This document shows positions 12,362 to 26,100 of a DNA stretch of 64,000 bases, piece after piece; position 1 is the stretch's first letter, and each line of letters begins with the position of its first letter. The stretch spans positions 7,415,357 to 7,479,356 of the forward strand of contig NC_089863.1 of assembly GCF_036373705.1 (NCBI RefSeq), given 5' to 3'. The notes beneath the pieces were generated by a model. That model saw only the letters and a program-made list of their open reading frames with translations, was not told where the DNA came from and made no database searches. The translations under genes and the position numbers were made by a program. Source of the stretch: Amia ocellicauda (Eukaryota; Chordata; Actinopteri; Amiiformes; Amiidae).

Positions 12362-13511
12362 AGGGGGGTGTCTCCAATTATGTTTTACTTTTTGTCTCCT
12401 AATTTAATCAGCGATAAGACACAGGTGTGTTTTAAGAAGTACGATTTACACTGCAAGCCTACCAGGTCCCCTGTCCATGCTAAACACACCAATCAGAGGC
12501 TTCCATACAGCTACTAGCAAACCAAGGCCTGCAGGCACCTTAAAAGCCACAAGGAGTCACTGGTGTGTGATACACTGAGCACTACCCCACCAATTTCTGC
12601 CTGTGTCACCCAGCCCCAGTGTGGCCTGGCCAGTTAGGAACTCCTGGCTGCACCCAGCAATAGCACAGCTGGGCACAAACATCTGATCTTTCACGCTCTC
12701 CAGAAGCCCAGTCAGGCCAGCAGACATATTGGAAAAGTGTGGGCTTGAAACAACAACTGCCTTTAAATGAAACCTGAGACTGTTTCTCAGTGTGGCTGGT
12801 TTCGTAAGAGAATATTTTTTTTCCCATCATCGCATACAAGGTTCCCTTATCCGGATGATATCGCATAACCCTGCCGATTTATTTATTTATTTTCCCTTTT
12901 TCGTAAGGTTTCCAAAAGGTGACATCACTGCTACAGACTCATGTCAATAATAAGCTCAGTTATAAATGCAAAGCACAAAGGTTAATGTCTGTACTTCTTC
13001 CAGCAAGAAATAAAGGCATCACTAAATCGACTATCAAGGAGAATTCTGGATCAACAGAAGCTTATCTGAGGAAATGAGGTGACAGCTGACAATATCTAGT
13101 CTCTATACCACAGTGACTAGTCATGAATGTGTCATGTCAACTTCCTGGGGAGCTCAGAGAATTAGGTTCAGTAACAGAGAATCACATGACCAAGATAACA
13201 AAAGCTGATGACAGAGTCACAAGACCACAAATGCCGTGATCCCGTACAGAAATGATAAGGAACGCTTGCTAAAAGAATCTACAGGACCCACTCTTGGTCC
13301 TGGAGAGCATCAAGTTTCTCGCTCTCATGCACTGCTGAATAAAGGGATGTTGCACAGAATGATGGGAAAAGATTTTGGCACATAATGGGCTTTTTCTATT
13401 TTTATTTTTTCTTCTTTTTTTTGTTTTGTTTGACCAATCCTGTTTAGAAACATCACTCCAACCGTGCCGTTAGGTTTGGGATGGGATGGTTGGGATCATT
13501 GCTGGCGGTCC
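10114..13511. other. Intergenic region between lectin and CD68
   Basis: No gene supported. It includes a half-MITE ('tccagtcctggagggtccc' at about 10,130), a (GT)n run at 12,333-12,362, and an AATAAA-rich stretch on the minus strand (12,878-12,893, 'atttatttatttatttt'). The last could serve as the CD68 polyadenylation region if its 3' UTR is about 620 bp. Several short frames are open but show no recognisable domains. Confidence 0.5.
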
Positions 13512-16500
13512 TCACAAAGCTTGGTATCCATCTGTCCTCTTTCGTCGGCCGAGCAGGTACACGATGATCACGATGATAATGAGGATGGCAAGGACGATGC
13601 CCACAACGATGGCCACCGTGTAGTCAGACTTGTCTGCCTGGCAGTTTTCCACTGCAATGACAAAAACAGATCAGGTGAGTTTTACATTGTAGTACAGAGT
13701 TTGGATTAGCATTCCTCTGTGCACAGAAAGCAATCAGTCAGATCATTCTCTGCTCAAATGCGAGATGAATAATATAGACATAAAACAAACATACAGCAAT
13801 CAGGTTGGTTAACCAATAAGACAAATATTTATATAGGCAGATGTATACACCAAGACGGAAAAAGCACGCCAGTGCAATGGTCTGCTCATTGCAACCTAAA
13901 AACCTATTTTTCACAGGAGGTACACTTATGAGTAGAACAAATAAGCATCTTACAAAAATTGGTGCCACCACTGAATAGAGTTTTGTAGCTTCAATTAGAG
14001 GATGGGCCAAAGTTTTGAGTTCATCTTTTGATTCTTATTTGTCTCTTTTGTTGCATTGTTTTCTTTTCTGTCCCAGCGAGCAATCAATTGAAGATTTACA
14101 CACTTGCTTGTTGTTGTTCAAGGCAACAGTAAATCTACCATATAGTGACCTATCCACATACTGTACATAGGGTGACCAAATGACATCCTGGTCACCAGGA
14201 TCTTTTGAGACAGAATATTAGTCCAGTGTAGTCCTTGCACTGTAACACTTGCATGGAGAATATAAGCAGATGCCCATGAGAGTATACATTTCTCTAGGGT
14301 GTGTGGAAGCCATCAACATCTATCTGTTGATGTCTGATGTTGGAGGACGTACCTGGCCCAAAGCTGCTCTTGGTGATATTGAAAGCCTGAAGTTTCTGGC
14401 CGCTGGCCTCAAGGTATAAGTAAGGCTTAACGACAACAGATGTGTTCTTGCAGGAGTAGGAGTGGCCGATCTGTGCCTTGAACAGCTCCAGAGATTCATT
14501 TTTGGCAGAGATAATCTGTTTTGGATCTAAACAAAAAAAACAAAAATGTTGTTAAGAAGTCATTCATCTTGGAACTGAAGATGTGTTAAAAGTGCAAAGG
14601 TGACATGTTATTTACAAACGTATTCTTGATTGATTATAATTGTAATTATGGACAATATTGTTGCGTTGGAGCTTGATGTCACCATTTATAGAACTTAGAA
14701 CAATTTACCTTTATCCCCCCACTCCCCACAGCTGGGTGTGTCAGCAATTCTCAAGACCTGACTCCAGTACTTCTGAGACCATTTAAAATTGCATCCTTTA
14801 AGTAACTACACTATTTCTAAGTAGAAGATTTATAGCCCTACTTAATCAGAAGATCAGCACAAATGTTGAAAATACTGCGTTGGTTTAAACACGGTGATGC
14901 TGTGTGCTCCAAAGTCAACACAAACCTAGGCCTTCCATTACAATGACAACTCTGCAATTTTGCTTACCTCCATCAGGGAACGGATAGCTCAGCTCCACAT
15001 CAACGGTGTCCACATACACAGATTTACTGGTTGTATTCTGGAAGAGAATGAAGAGCACACATGAAACCTGATCAGCTGTTCAACAATATAGATTTTCAAC
15101 TTACATTTGGAGTTTTTTCATAACATCTGTCCCTTGGTTAGAGTTTCATCTTCCCATGTCTAAATTTAAGTAACTCTGTGGGTTTCTGTTGCCACACACA
15201 GTATAAATAGACATTTACAGTTTAGCTTTCCTTTCTTCGCATGCTAATCAGGCAACACTTCCTTGACACTGTTCAAGACCAATATTAAGAACTATTTGGA
15301 CAAAAAAAAGGTTTAGCCAAAACCAAAATCTATGGAATTGAATATTAGTTGTCACACTCGTTAGAGAAAGCTTCTTGAGAAATGTGCAATTCACAGCATA
15401 AAATATAAATACATTAAAAAAAAACACAATCATAACAGGTTTGACTTGTGAACACCCACATAGGAGGAATAATTTCCTCACAGCCTTATACACAGTGATA
15501 GAACAATAACAGGCTATTAAGCAGGTGTGAACTGCCACTGCTAACTGTCCTGAAAAAGTAGCCAAAACTAGAACAAAAGATTTTTAATACTTTTTTGGTT
15601 TATGGATATGATGCGACTTTATCACATTCAGACAACTTTCCAAGAGACTTGTTCTGGCGATACAAACTATGCTATCGGGGCAGTCCTTGTTTCCTTGGAA
15701 AGGTTCTTCAACAGGCAGGTAAAATGAAATGACTGAAGGTTGCACAGAAAAGGCGCTCCCATTTATTTTCTAACCCAAACCAAACATTATATGCAGGTTG
15801 GAAGCAGGCAAAGGTTTTAAATAGACCTTCTCTACCACTGAGCATGACCTCCAATGTCCATTGACTCACTTCATCAAATACCGCTGTGACAACAGGGAAA
15901 GAACGGTACCCTGTCCATTATAACAAAATAAAGGCTGTGAAGTAGACTCCAAAAGGGCTTCTCAAAACATTGTGAAATCCCATAGTTATATCTGTCCGTA
16001 AAACTACGGAAATGCGAATTGCAAGAGATGGAGCAAGGGAAGGCACATCCGACATGACTGTGCAACCATCAGTAAACATTACATTTGGGAACTGCTGAAG
16101 CAATGTTGTGATTTACACATACAATCAATCCTTCAGGCTATTGGGCAAGACTGCAGAGTAAATGATTGGCATCTGTGCAGTGGCTTGCATCACTTCATAT
16201 TTGCTAGAACCAAGATGCGCCCTAAATACTGTGTTGCAGGAATCTGAAATCTTAGCAGGGAGTATGCTTCACTGTTGGCTAATGGAGGGACAAATTTGCT
16301 AGTGAAGCTAATTCCACATTTCAGTACAGAAGGAACACAAATAATTGTTGATTACGTGTGTTGACAAGGAAATAAACTAAGCATGTTTTACTGGAAGGGG
16401 CCGAACCAAGAGATGTTAAATGTACCAAGCTACTACAGAGATCTGATGACTTCACAAATGTCTAGGGCAGTGATTCCCAACCTGTGGGCCGCAAACATAT

Positions 16501-17125
16501 GTTTAAATGCTTTTAAAATAGGAATACATTTTTTGTTCATTTTTTTTTTATGATAATGATGGTCTGTCTTGGAAGGTTCGAAGGTTCGTTCGGTCTCCAG
16601 ACCTTCGGAGGTTTTGAAGGTTTGTCACGTGACAATCACATACATTTTTTTTCTCTTGTTGATAGAAATTGGCTGTATTCGAAACCACATACTACCCATA
16701 CTACACGTACTACATACCAACATTACTGATAATATTACACTGATAATTTAACTATTTTTTTCTTCTGAAAGAGTACTATTCCCCATCTATCAGCATGCAT
16801 GTGGACCACTCTGTGTTATTCTGCATTATTGTTTCTTTATCTGCCATCGTGCAACGTGTTGTGCAATATAATGCAAACGTAAAACAACTAAACAAATGTC
16901 TCGAAAAACATCTGCTGTTTGGGATTTTTTGCTAAATGCACAGAAGACACCCAAAAAGTTGAATGTAAGCTGTACAACTGACAAGTGGTATATCACGGAG
17001 GAACTACCAATCTCCGGGATCATTTAATCAATGTAAATTTAAATTAGTATGCATAATTTATTAGGATTAATGGGTTAATTGCAACGAACTGAAAGCACCG
17101 CACTGAAAGTTCATTGCAATTTACC

Positions 17126-17167
<42 letters not shown>

Positions 17168-20100
17168 CATACTGAAAAATATATAATGTTGACACAAACT
17201 GTAGAAGGGAGTCTTTTTCTTTAACCCAACTATTAAGGTTACTGTGTTCCAGTGTCTTTCGTATTTACTACTTTCAGTATAGTTGTCTTTTTTTAATGTT
17301 ACTGAACACCGGGGTTTATTCATCAAGGGTTTTACCCCATTTTAATACTGATTCGTTATTTTTGACACTATTTTCTCTATTGAATAAAATACAAATTAAA
17401 GATAACATGCATACATTACCACACATACAGTTTATTAAGAGTAAAGTGCTTTTACTGGAAGGTTAAATCAATAGCCTACCTATATATAAACCGTGTGCTT
17501 GTAAAAATAAATTAAAACACAATTACTGTTCGACATAACACATTTTAAACTACAAGGGGATGTTTTATTTCGTTAAAATTGATTAATTGTAAAAAAAAAA
17601 GGATTTAATTCAATTCTATACACTTACTAGCTAATGTGACGTCATTGACAATTTATGCAAGTGTATTTAATTATTTACATTTATTTAAAAACGAGTTTTT
17701 GAATGGATTTTGTGGGTAGTGGGCCTCAAAGATTTATGATGTTGATCAAGTGGGCCTTGGAATGGAAAAGGTTGGGAAGCCCTGGTCTAGGGGAAATTAA
17801 ATCACCATTCTTTGGATGATCCTTTTATTTTCCATGGCGGATTTGATGCATTCTCCACATTGTAGCTGCTGAACAAATCTGCTGCATCAGGGAAGATTAT
17901 ATTCACTTGCATTCTAACTATCCCCACCCCCCAATCATTTCAGAGTTTATTTAAAAGATCACAAAATTGCATGTAGTAAACCTTCAGCTTTAATAGCCAA
18001 TTGATCCAAGGATCCTATCCAGTCTATATTTAAATATTCTCAAATTTTCAGCTTCAACCACAACCACATCGCTGGGGAGTTTGTTCCAGATTGTGACAAC
18101 TCTCTGTGTTCTAGTTGAGATGAGAGCACGCATCTGTTGGTGGTACCATGCCAGCCTTACCTTGATGAAGGAGAACATGACATATCCTTGTTTGAAGGTG
18201 AGTTTTAGTTGAGCTTTTGGGTCAATACAGTTCCCTGAAGTGGTGGTTTCAGAAGGCTGTACTGTGAAGGTCCCCCAGGTCTAAATAATTCAAAGAATTA
18301 AACAAATTTGCATTAAACTGAAGCAGGTTTTGAAAACAACATGTATCTGGTATATTATCAGGTAGTACTTTGTTCCATCTCTGCTGTTACTAGAACCTGG
18401 TTGGTAAGCACTGGTCTACTTTAAAGACAAATATTATCAATCATCTTTTCTATAGTCAACAAATCGAGAGATTTGTATATATCCATCTACAGTGCAGTGT
18501 TCTAGTATTGAGCTTGTATGGGTCATCACATTCTGGGGTTACATTTTTATGATTCATGTATTACAAAATGTCCAATTGTATTTTAATGCAAAGTCTGCTA
18601 GCAGACGCCAGCTGTGAAATACAGAATCAGTATTAATATGGCGACCAAAAGTAATTTACAAAGGTCCGATTTTGACGAGTTCAATACCTGGTTCTTTGAG
18701 GTGATGTTCTGGTACTGCACCTTGAGCTGCAGTGCCACATTCACTAGGACACACGTGACACCTTTGTTGTCCTTAATGTTGTAATTGCCCACTGTCAGAT
18801 TCCCGGGGGGTGTTGGCAGGGGTGGGCTAGGTGTGGTGGTATGATTGGTGGGTGGGGCTGTGGTGTGATTGGTAGGTGTGGTGGTGTGATTGGTGGGCGG
18901 GGCTGTGGTGTGATTGGTGGGCGGGGCTGTGGTGTGATTGGTGGGGGGCAGGGTTGTGGTGTGATTGGTGGGGGGGGCTGTGGTGTGATTGGTGGGCGGG
19001 GCTGTGGTGTGATTGGTGGGGGGCAGGGTTGTGGTGTGATTGGTGGGGGGCAGGGTTGTGGTGTGATTGGTGGGGGGCAGGGTTGTGGTGGATGGTTTGG
19101 GTGTGGTTGTGTTATGGGTTGTCGGACTGGTTGTGGCAATAGAGCTGAAGACGCCAGCGGGACCCAAAGTGCCTGCTTTCTTGTGTCGCCGGTCATAATT
19201 TTCCGCCATTGAGAAAGCTGAAAAAGGAACATTTCACACAGTTTAGGATACTGCTTCAATGGTGGCTTATTCAAGACTGCCCTGCATTTGAAACTGCTTC
19301 ACAAGGCTTTCGCACAGCTTACTGATATTGTATGAAATTCTGTGTCCCTTGGTTACTGTACAATTGTCCAGTGCACTCTCCCGATCTTCCCAAAATGTCT
19401 GTCGATCCTGACGTGTGGATGGCAGACATATATGAGGGTTAGAGTCAGATGTGTGAAGTTTGGGGGAGCTGTTTTTCACAGGACACTGACTTTTATAAGG
19501 CACCAATACTGAAACCCATTTTCTCGATGAACTGTTCATACCCAGTGACATTGCATGCACAGTGTGGACAGTTTGGCCGCTCACTCCCATCCACACTGAA
19601 TACAGATATGTATTAAAAAAACATTTCATCTTTTGCTTTTGTGGTCACTTATTTTGAGATCTTTGCCCATCGATTTAATTTGTGTATTTCTTCATTCAGC
19701 ATTCCGGTCTACAAGAAACGGGCAGGACAGGATAATACGATAATTTATCTTGAATACCTTCAACACAGATTGCTACTCCTGTGGCACACATTGCAGCTTA
19801 CACAGTCTTCCATGTCTACATTACCCAATTTATATTTTAAGGAAGTAACAACAGAGTACCCTGCACCTGTGTAAATTATGCCAAGAAATCTCCTGAAAGT
19901 TGAAAGACCTTTGATGTTGTTGATAAGCTAGTAAATGTAAAACAAAATAGAAAGCTCTAGCATTATTAAACCCTCTCTTCAGGCCACATGATAAGAACAC
20001 TGCAGAGGACCGAATCAGGTAAGGCAGAAGCATTGTGAAGTATTGGTGCATTAGGAGAAAGTTCTATCTCTTAGGCTCCACCCCCAGCACTGGAATATGA

Positions 20101-23100
20101 TTGTTTGGCCGAGTGAAGTTGGCTTCATCTATAATTACAGTTACGCAATGCACATTACAGTGTGCCCGAAATCGGTAAACATCTCAGACCGTATGTAACA
20201 AGTGTGAAATCGGAGAAAGCTATTTTTGTTTGGACGAAACCAGATCAGTGGTTTCTCACTTTGTTCATTTGTAGAACAGAACTCTGCAGACCCCACAATA
20301 AACAATATCTAGAGAGCTAAACTGTACATGTTTAGTAGTGAAGTAGTGGAGATAGTGGCCAATGAGAAGCATTCATTCCACTAGTTATTGTAACCTGCTT
20401 GACCTTAGAAGTGGGTCCACAAAGCATGCCAAAGGTAGTGGCTTGCCAAGTACTAGGCAACGCGGTGTTGTGTCTTGCCAGGGTGTCTTGATCAAGGTTT
20501 GCTTCCTGGGGTAGGGAAATTCTGATTGTCTTTTTGTTAATGAGTTGCATTTTAAAACAATCACAGAAACATAAATCAATGTCACATTCATTGATTCCAG
20601 GATAAAGATATTACTGGTATAGTAACAAATGCATTAACCATCATTTTCACTAGTACACACAGCTACATTACCTGAACATACTGGGAGAACAAGTGAGCAT
20701 ACCCTCATAAAACAGAGTATCAGAGAGGACAGGAAGGTCTTCAAGATTAACATGTTTCTCCCAGTAGTTTAAATTAAACGGGTTACTTGTGCAACTGCAA
20801 ATACTGTCGGCTCCTTTGTTGTGTGCAATTGTGTATGCAATTGATACAATACTTGTAATATCTATCCTGGAATCATTAAAATATACACAGATCAGCCATA
20901 ATATTATGACCACCTGCCTAATATTGTGTAGGTCCTTGTGTATTGTGTATTGTGGTATCTGGCACCACGACGTTAGCAGCAGATCCTTTAAGTCCTGTAA
21001 GTTGCGAGGTGGGGCCTCCATGGATTGGACTTGTTTGTCCAGCACATCCCACAGATGCTCGATTGGATTGGGATCTGGGGAATTTGGAGGCCAAGTCAAC
21101 ACCTTGAACTTGTGATTCATCAGACCAAGCCACCTTCTTCCATTGCTCTGTGGTCCAGTTCTGATGCTCACGTGCCCATTGTAGGCGCTTTCGGCAGTGG
21201 ACAGGGGTCAGCATGGGCACCCTGACTGGTCTGCGGCTACGCAGCCCCATACGCAACAAACTGCGATGCACTGTGTGTTCTGACACCTTTCTATCAGAAC
21301 CAGCATTCACTTTTTCAACAATTTGACCTACAGTAGCTTGTCTGTTGGATCGGACCACACGGGCCAGTCTTCGCTCCCCACGTGCATCAATGAGCCTTGG
21401 CCGCCCATGACCCTGTCGCCGGTTCACCGCTTATCCTTCCTTGGACCACTTTTGATAGGTACTGACCACTGTAGACCGGGAACACCCCACAAGAGCTGAA
21501 GTTTTGGAGATGCTCTGACCCAGTCGTCTAGCCATCACAATGTGGCTCTTGTCAAAGTCGCTCAGATCCTTACGCTTGCCCATTTTTCCTGCTTCTAACA
21601 CATCAACTTTGAGGACAAAATGTTCACTTGCTGCCTAATATATCCCACCCACTGACAGGTGCCATGATAACGAGATTATCAGTGTTATTCACTTCACCTG
21701 TCAGTGGTCATAATGTTATGGCTGATTAGTGTATGTTTATCTGTGCGGACAATCAAATGTTCTCTACATAATGGCACCCCAGACGGGACAGTACTTTAAG
21801 GAGAAACGTTTACCATTTGAACCAAACAATTTAATTGAAAAGATTGCTAAGGACAGAATCAAATCGCCCCAACCAGTGATACAACATCGTTATCTCAGGA
21901 GGCATGACAACCGGGACACGTTTATGCTCTCCAGGACTAGAAGCAGGGCCTCTTTCCCGTCTTTAACTGAATGCGAGTTCCCACATCCAATTTGACCGTA
22001 ATCGCAGCAATCTCTTTATTAAACAGAAAACAGAACGGTGAGAGGAAGATGCTATGCAAACGACGGAGAACTACAAAAAAGGCAGTGCCTGAACCATGGA
22101 CTGTGTGTGAGCTAAAAAGCACATGACTGAAAGTACATGGAGAACACATACATTCTTCCCCCTTCCTTTGCGATTAAAACCAAAAACGTCTTAGGAACGA
22201 AAAAAAGAGGAAACGTGTCTTTCTGAGCCAATGGTTTCAACAGCCCTGAGTGCCTTCTTCCCTCAAGACACACCTGTTCAGATTTAACCTGTAATACAAT
22301 CTATGTTCCTGGGCTGCTCGGCTCTCTTTCATTTTCTTATTAAACAATTCTCCCTCGGGCTCCTGATGACTTCTGTATTTCTAGCACTTCTGTCTTTTAC
22401 TGTAACTTCTCCTGTGCCCAACCCACCCTTTACCGCACACCAGGGACAGAAGTCTATTACATTGGCACTCGTTAATTAGGGTGTGTGCTTACTGTATTAT
22501 GCACTGATTGTATTGACTGCATGTTGTAAGGCTTTCTTCTGTGAACTGTAAGTCTCCCTGCACGAGGGCATCTGCTAATAAACAAATCATAACAGCAGCA
22601 TGGAAAATGTATAAAGCCAGAACTCATAAATTACATTTTTTAACATCTGGAAGCAATACACCTGTACACTATTCTGTGTCTCTCTTTTTCAACCTGTAAA
22701 TTGTTATCACCACTACAGATGCAAGTTTATACTGTCTAGTGCAGCAGATCAGATCATAAAGTTGTTAAAGTTTAGATCAGCATGCTTGTGGCACCTCATT
22801 TCCCATATTGTATCATTCTCTCTATGGTGTTTCTGTGTAGACATACTTGCTTCTTGGTTGAGATGACACACTCAACATAATAAATAAAATATCAAAACAG
22901 CGACCTGACACAGATTTCGGGAAGACACAACTGTCATTTTTGCATTCCTCTTGCATTACAGAGTCACACGTTCAAAACCGAAGATGCATGCTTTACACAA
23001 CAATGCAAACAGTGAATTTGCATTGCATGTACGGAGCTTCCAATATCAAAACAGCACAGAATATGTATTTTTAATATTTTAAGAACCAACATCAGTTTCA

Positions 23101-26100
23101 TAACTATAAAATAAAACTATATTATTATTATTAGAACTACTAATAATAACTGTACACCCAGTACAGCTTTTAGGTTTCTTATTCAGACACCCACCCACTG
23201 TCACAAAGCTTGTTTTCCTGCCATGGAAAATGTAGCGTTGGATTGTTCTGCAAAATGCACATCATCAGTTTTGAACATGTGGCTCTGGGGTGAATCCAGA
23301 ATGCAGAAATCACAGTTTTTACAAAGTAAAAACCCCTCTTGTCAACATGTTAATTTTCCTTGGTCAGAAAATAGTTTATTAGAAGAGTATATTATTAGTG
23401 TGAGTTTGTTTATGACCACAGCACTGCTTCCTAGTTGGCCAGGCATTGGCTTTTCTTGTGACCAAACTACACTGTTTATATTTGAATACATTTTATTCAG
23501 TTTGTGGTTGTGTAGGCTTATGCATTTTGATGTAAATTATGGTGAACTATGCATTTGTCACCTTTATGGAGACTTTACAACTACCGTTAACATTTCCAAA
23601 AAAATATGTCTTTATGGATGATGATAGAAATCAATATTATACTGGACCAGATTCAAAACTCATGCTTCAGAAATTGTCAAAGCAGTCAAATGTCTCTCCT
23701 TCATAGCGAGTACATCTATAATTACAAGAAAAAAACATCTGACCAAAAAAAAAGACTGACACATGAGTGCAGGTTTGTATTTTTCTTTTAGCGGGGAAGG
23801 GGGGGGGTCAAGTTTTGATTGAATCTCTGCCACTGTTTACCTTGTGTGAAAGGTTATTTTAGGTACATGCAGCTGTGTTTTCTAATTGTGACTAAGCTGT
23901 AAAATGACTAATACGTTTATTAATTGTCCATGTCAGTCTGTAAATTATATTGGTTTTCCCTTAGTTAAATTAAATTGGATTATTTGTCACCAGCAGTGTT
24001 TATATACACACATTTATATACATCATAAAATGCACATAGCAGACTGCTAGACGATATCACTTGAATAAGCGTAAGATAAAATCTCTTATCGAGACCATGT
24101 TTTGTGTTGTCAAACTCAACGAAGAGGCTACATATTGCAGCACCAGATAATGATAACCTCATGGTTGCATTATATGTACAAGCTTTTCATAAAGTCAGTT
24201 GGCCTGCTTGACTGTAGTGTGAAAACTGCACTGTGGAACAATGAGACTTGGTACCCAAACAACTGGAACAATAGGAAAAATAACAGCCCACTTCATATTT
24301 AATTCAAGCAGTTGCATAGCACGATCTTCCACCTTGTTTGACAGGACGAGGGTCCATTTGGTGGTGTACTTAATGGAATTGTTCAACAGAAAAAGTTTTC
24401 ACTATAGTCACTACATTACTTGAATAAGCCACTTGTGCAAAGTGAAAGATGCATGCGCAATACAACTACGACTGACAGCTACAAACTAAATGTTAAGTGC
24501 ACCTCCTTTAGGTGTCTTAGGTGTCAAGTGTAAATTATGCAACTCCTTCCTAGAATCTGATTAGCGAAGGCCAAGATTTTCTTGGTCTGAACTTGAAACA
24601 GGACAGGAAAGAACCTAGATTCAGCAACAAACACAAAACAAACCGGGCTGTTACACAAGGCCTGGCTTTGTTAAAGATATGAAGGCGTTTGGAATATTTT
24701 CTACATATCGGATTACTCAGACTGATTCTTGAATAGCAGGCTGACTAAAATGTCACAAGGACATTTGAAATTCACCAATCATGTTGCTACATTTTGATGA
24801 CTCTACAAAAAGGCCCTGTAAAAATCAGAAGCTACTCCAGATGGTATTGTGCAAAGGCATACTATGTTAGGGCAAGGAATAAGCTCTTCTCTTCCACGAG
24901 TGAGGCTTGGTGTTGAAATACCTCCCATTATCATGCAATTCTGCTGACCTTGATAATTCCTATACTTCTGCTTGCCTTTAGTCAGCTGTTGTTAATGATA
25001 AAAAGCCATAAGAGACACACAAACAAACAAATTATAGCCTATGTATTATATGTATAGGGTCTGGGTTATATAATTATTATATTATACCAGAGGTTTTCAA
25101 ACCAGTCCCGGAGTGCCCCCTGCCCTGCTGGTTTTTGTTCCAACCTAGGTCTTAATTACTTAATTGAATAGTATATTGCTTTGTTAGGTCAATTAAAGAT
25201 TCAATTAAGCAATTAAGACCTCAGTTGGAACAAAAACCACTCCAGGACCGGTTTGAAAACCCCTGTATTATACTAATGAAAGATCATACTTTGTGTCTGT
25301 GTTTGCACAAAACTCAGTAGTGAAGATCAAATTGCCCATGTATTACGTTTCAAAAGAACTCGCTTAGAAAAACGTGTGCATACAAGCAATACAATATTCT
25401 TTGGAAAGGGCTGTGGCTTCTACAATGTGACTTGTGTTTCATCCAAAACATAAACCGAAAAAACCACTAGAAATTATTTCAGACGCGCGTTGAGGAAAGT
25501 GTTAATGAAACCGGAACTAGTCGTATACCAGTAAGATCCAATATAGAAGAGTTGCATTTATGTCGTCACTACAGTTTTGTTGCATTTAAATAGGCTCCCC
25601 CCCGCAAAGGCTTTCATATTTGCATTTCTGCTGCATTAAAGCAACAACTAATTAATCTGTTGGTAGTTTTATTATCCTGCCCCTTCTTTTAATTTTCGAC
25701 CCTGTCAGTATTTTGGGATTTCTCTTGCTCCTCTTTCCTCTGCTCGCCCCGCGTCCTGTCATGCGCTTTGTTTCGTCTCTCTTGAGGTTAAAACTTGTAT
25801 TTAAAGAAACAAAATTGCAGAAATACGTTGGACACATATAGCCCTTCTACTTTATTTTTTTTAAACGGACAATGCATCTACAGTGAAATATTATTATTAT
25901 TTATTATTATTATTATTAATACATTACTAATTTAACTTAATAGAAAGTATATTTACCTCATATATTCTGTTACACTTTCATCATCTGGAAAATATATAAA
26001 TCAATATTACACTACCCTTGCTGCTCAGGCCATTGTGTTAAAAGCAATATAGTTTATAATAATATGCGTTTCCTGTCTATTCTAACACATTTAATATAAA

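Noticed and set aside
18835..19094. CRISPR-like regular repeats
   Set aside because: Direct tandem repeats without spacers, in a coding exon of a vertebrate gene.
18841..19212. Plus-strand and alternative-frame reading frames rich in CGVIGG or PPITPQP
   Set aside because: These are shadows of the CD68 mucin minisatellite. Unit lengths divisible by three keep several frames open; only the NHT frame joins the other exons.
21729..21995. 88-codon plus-strand frame next to Tc1 copy 1
   Set aside because: No domain, no splice context, and it lies within CD68 intron 1 on the opposite strand.
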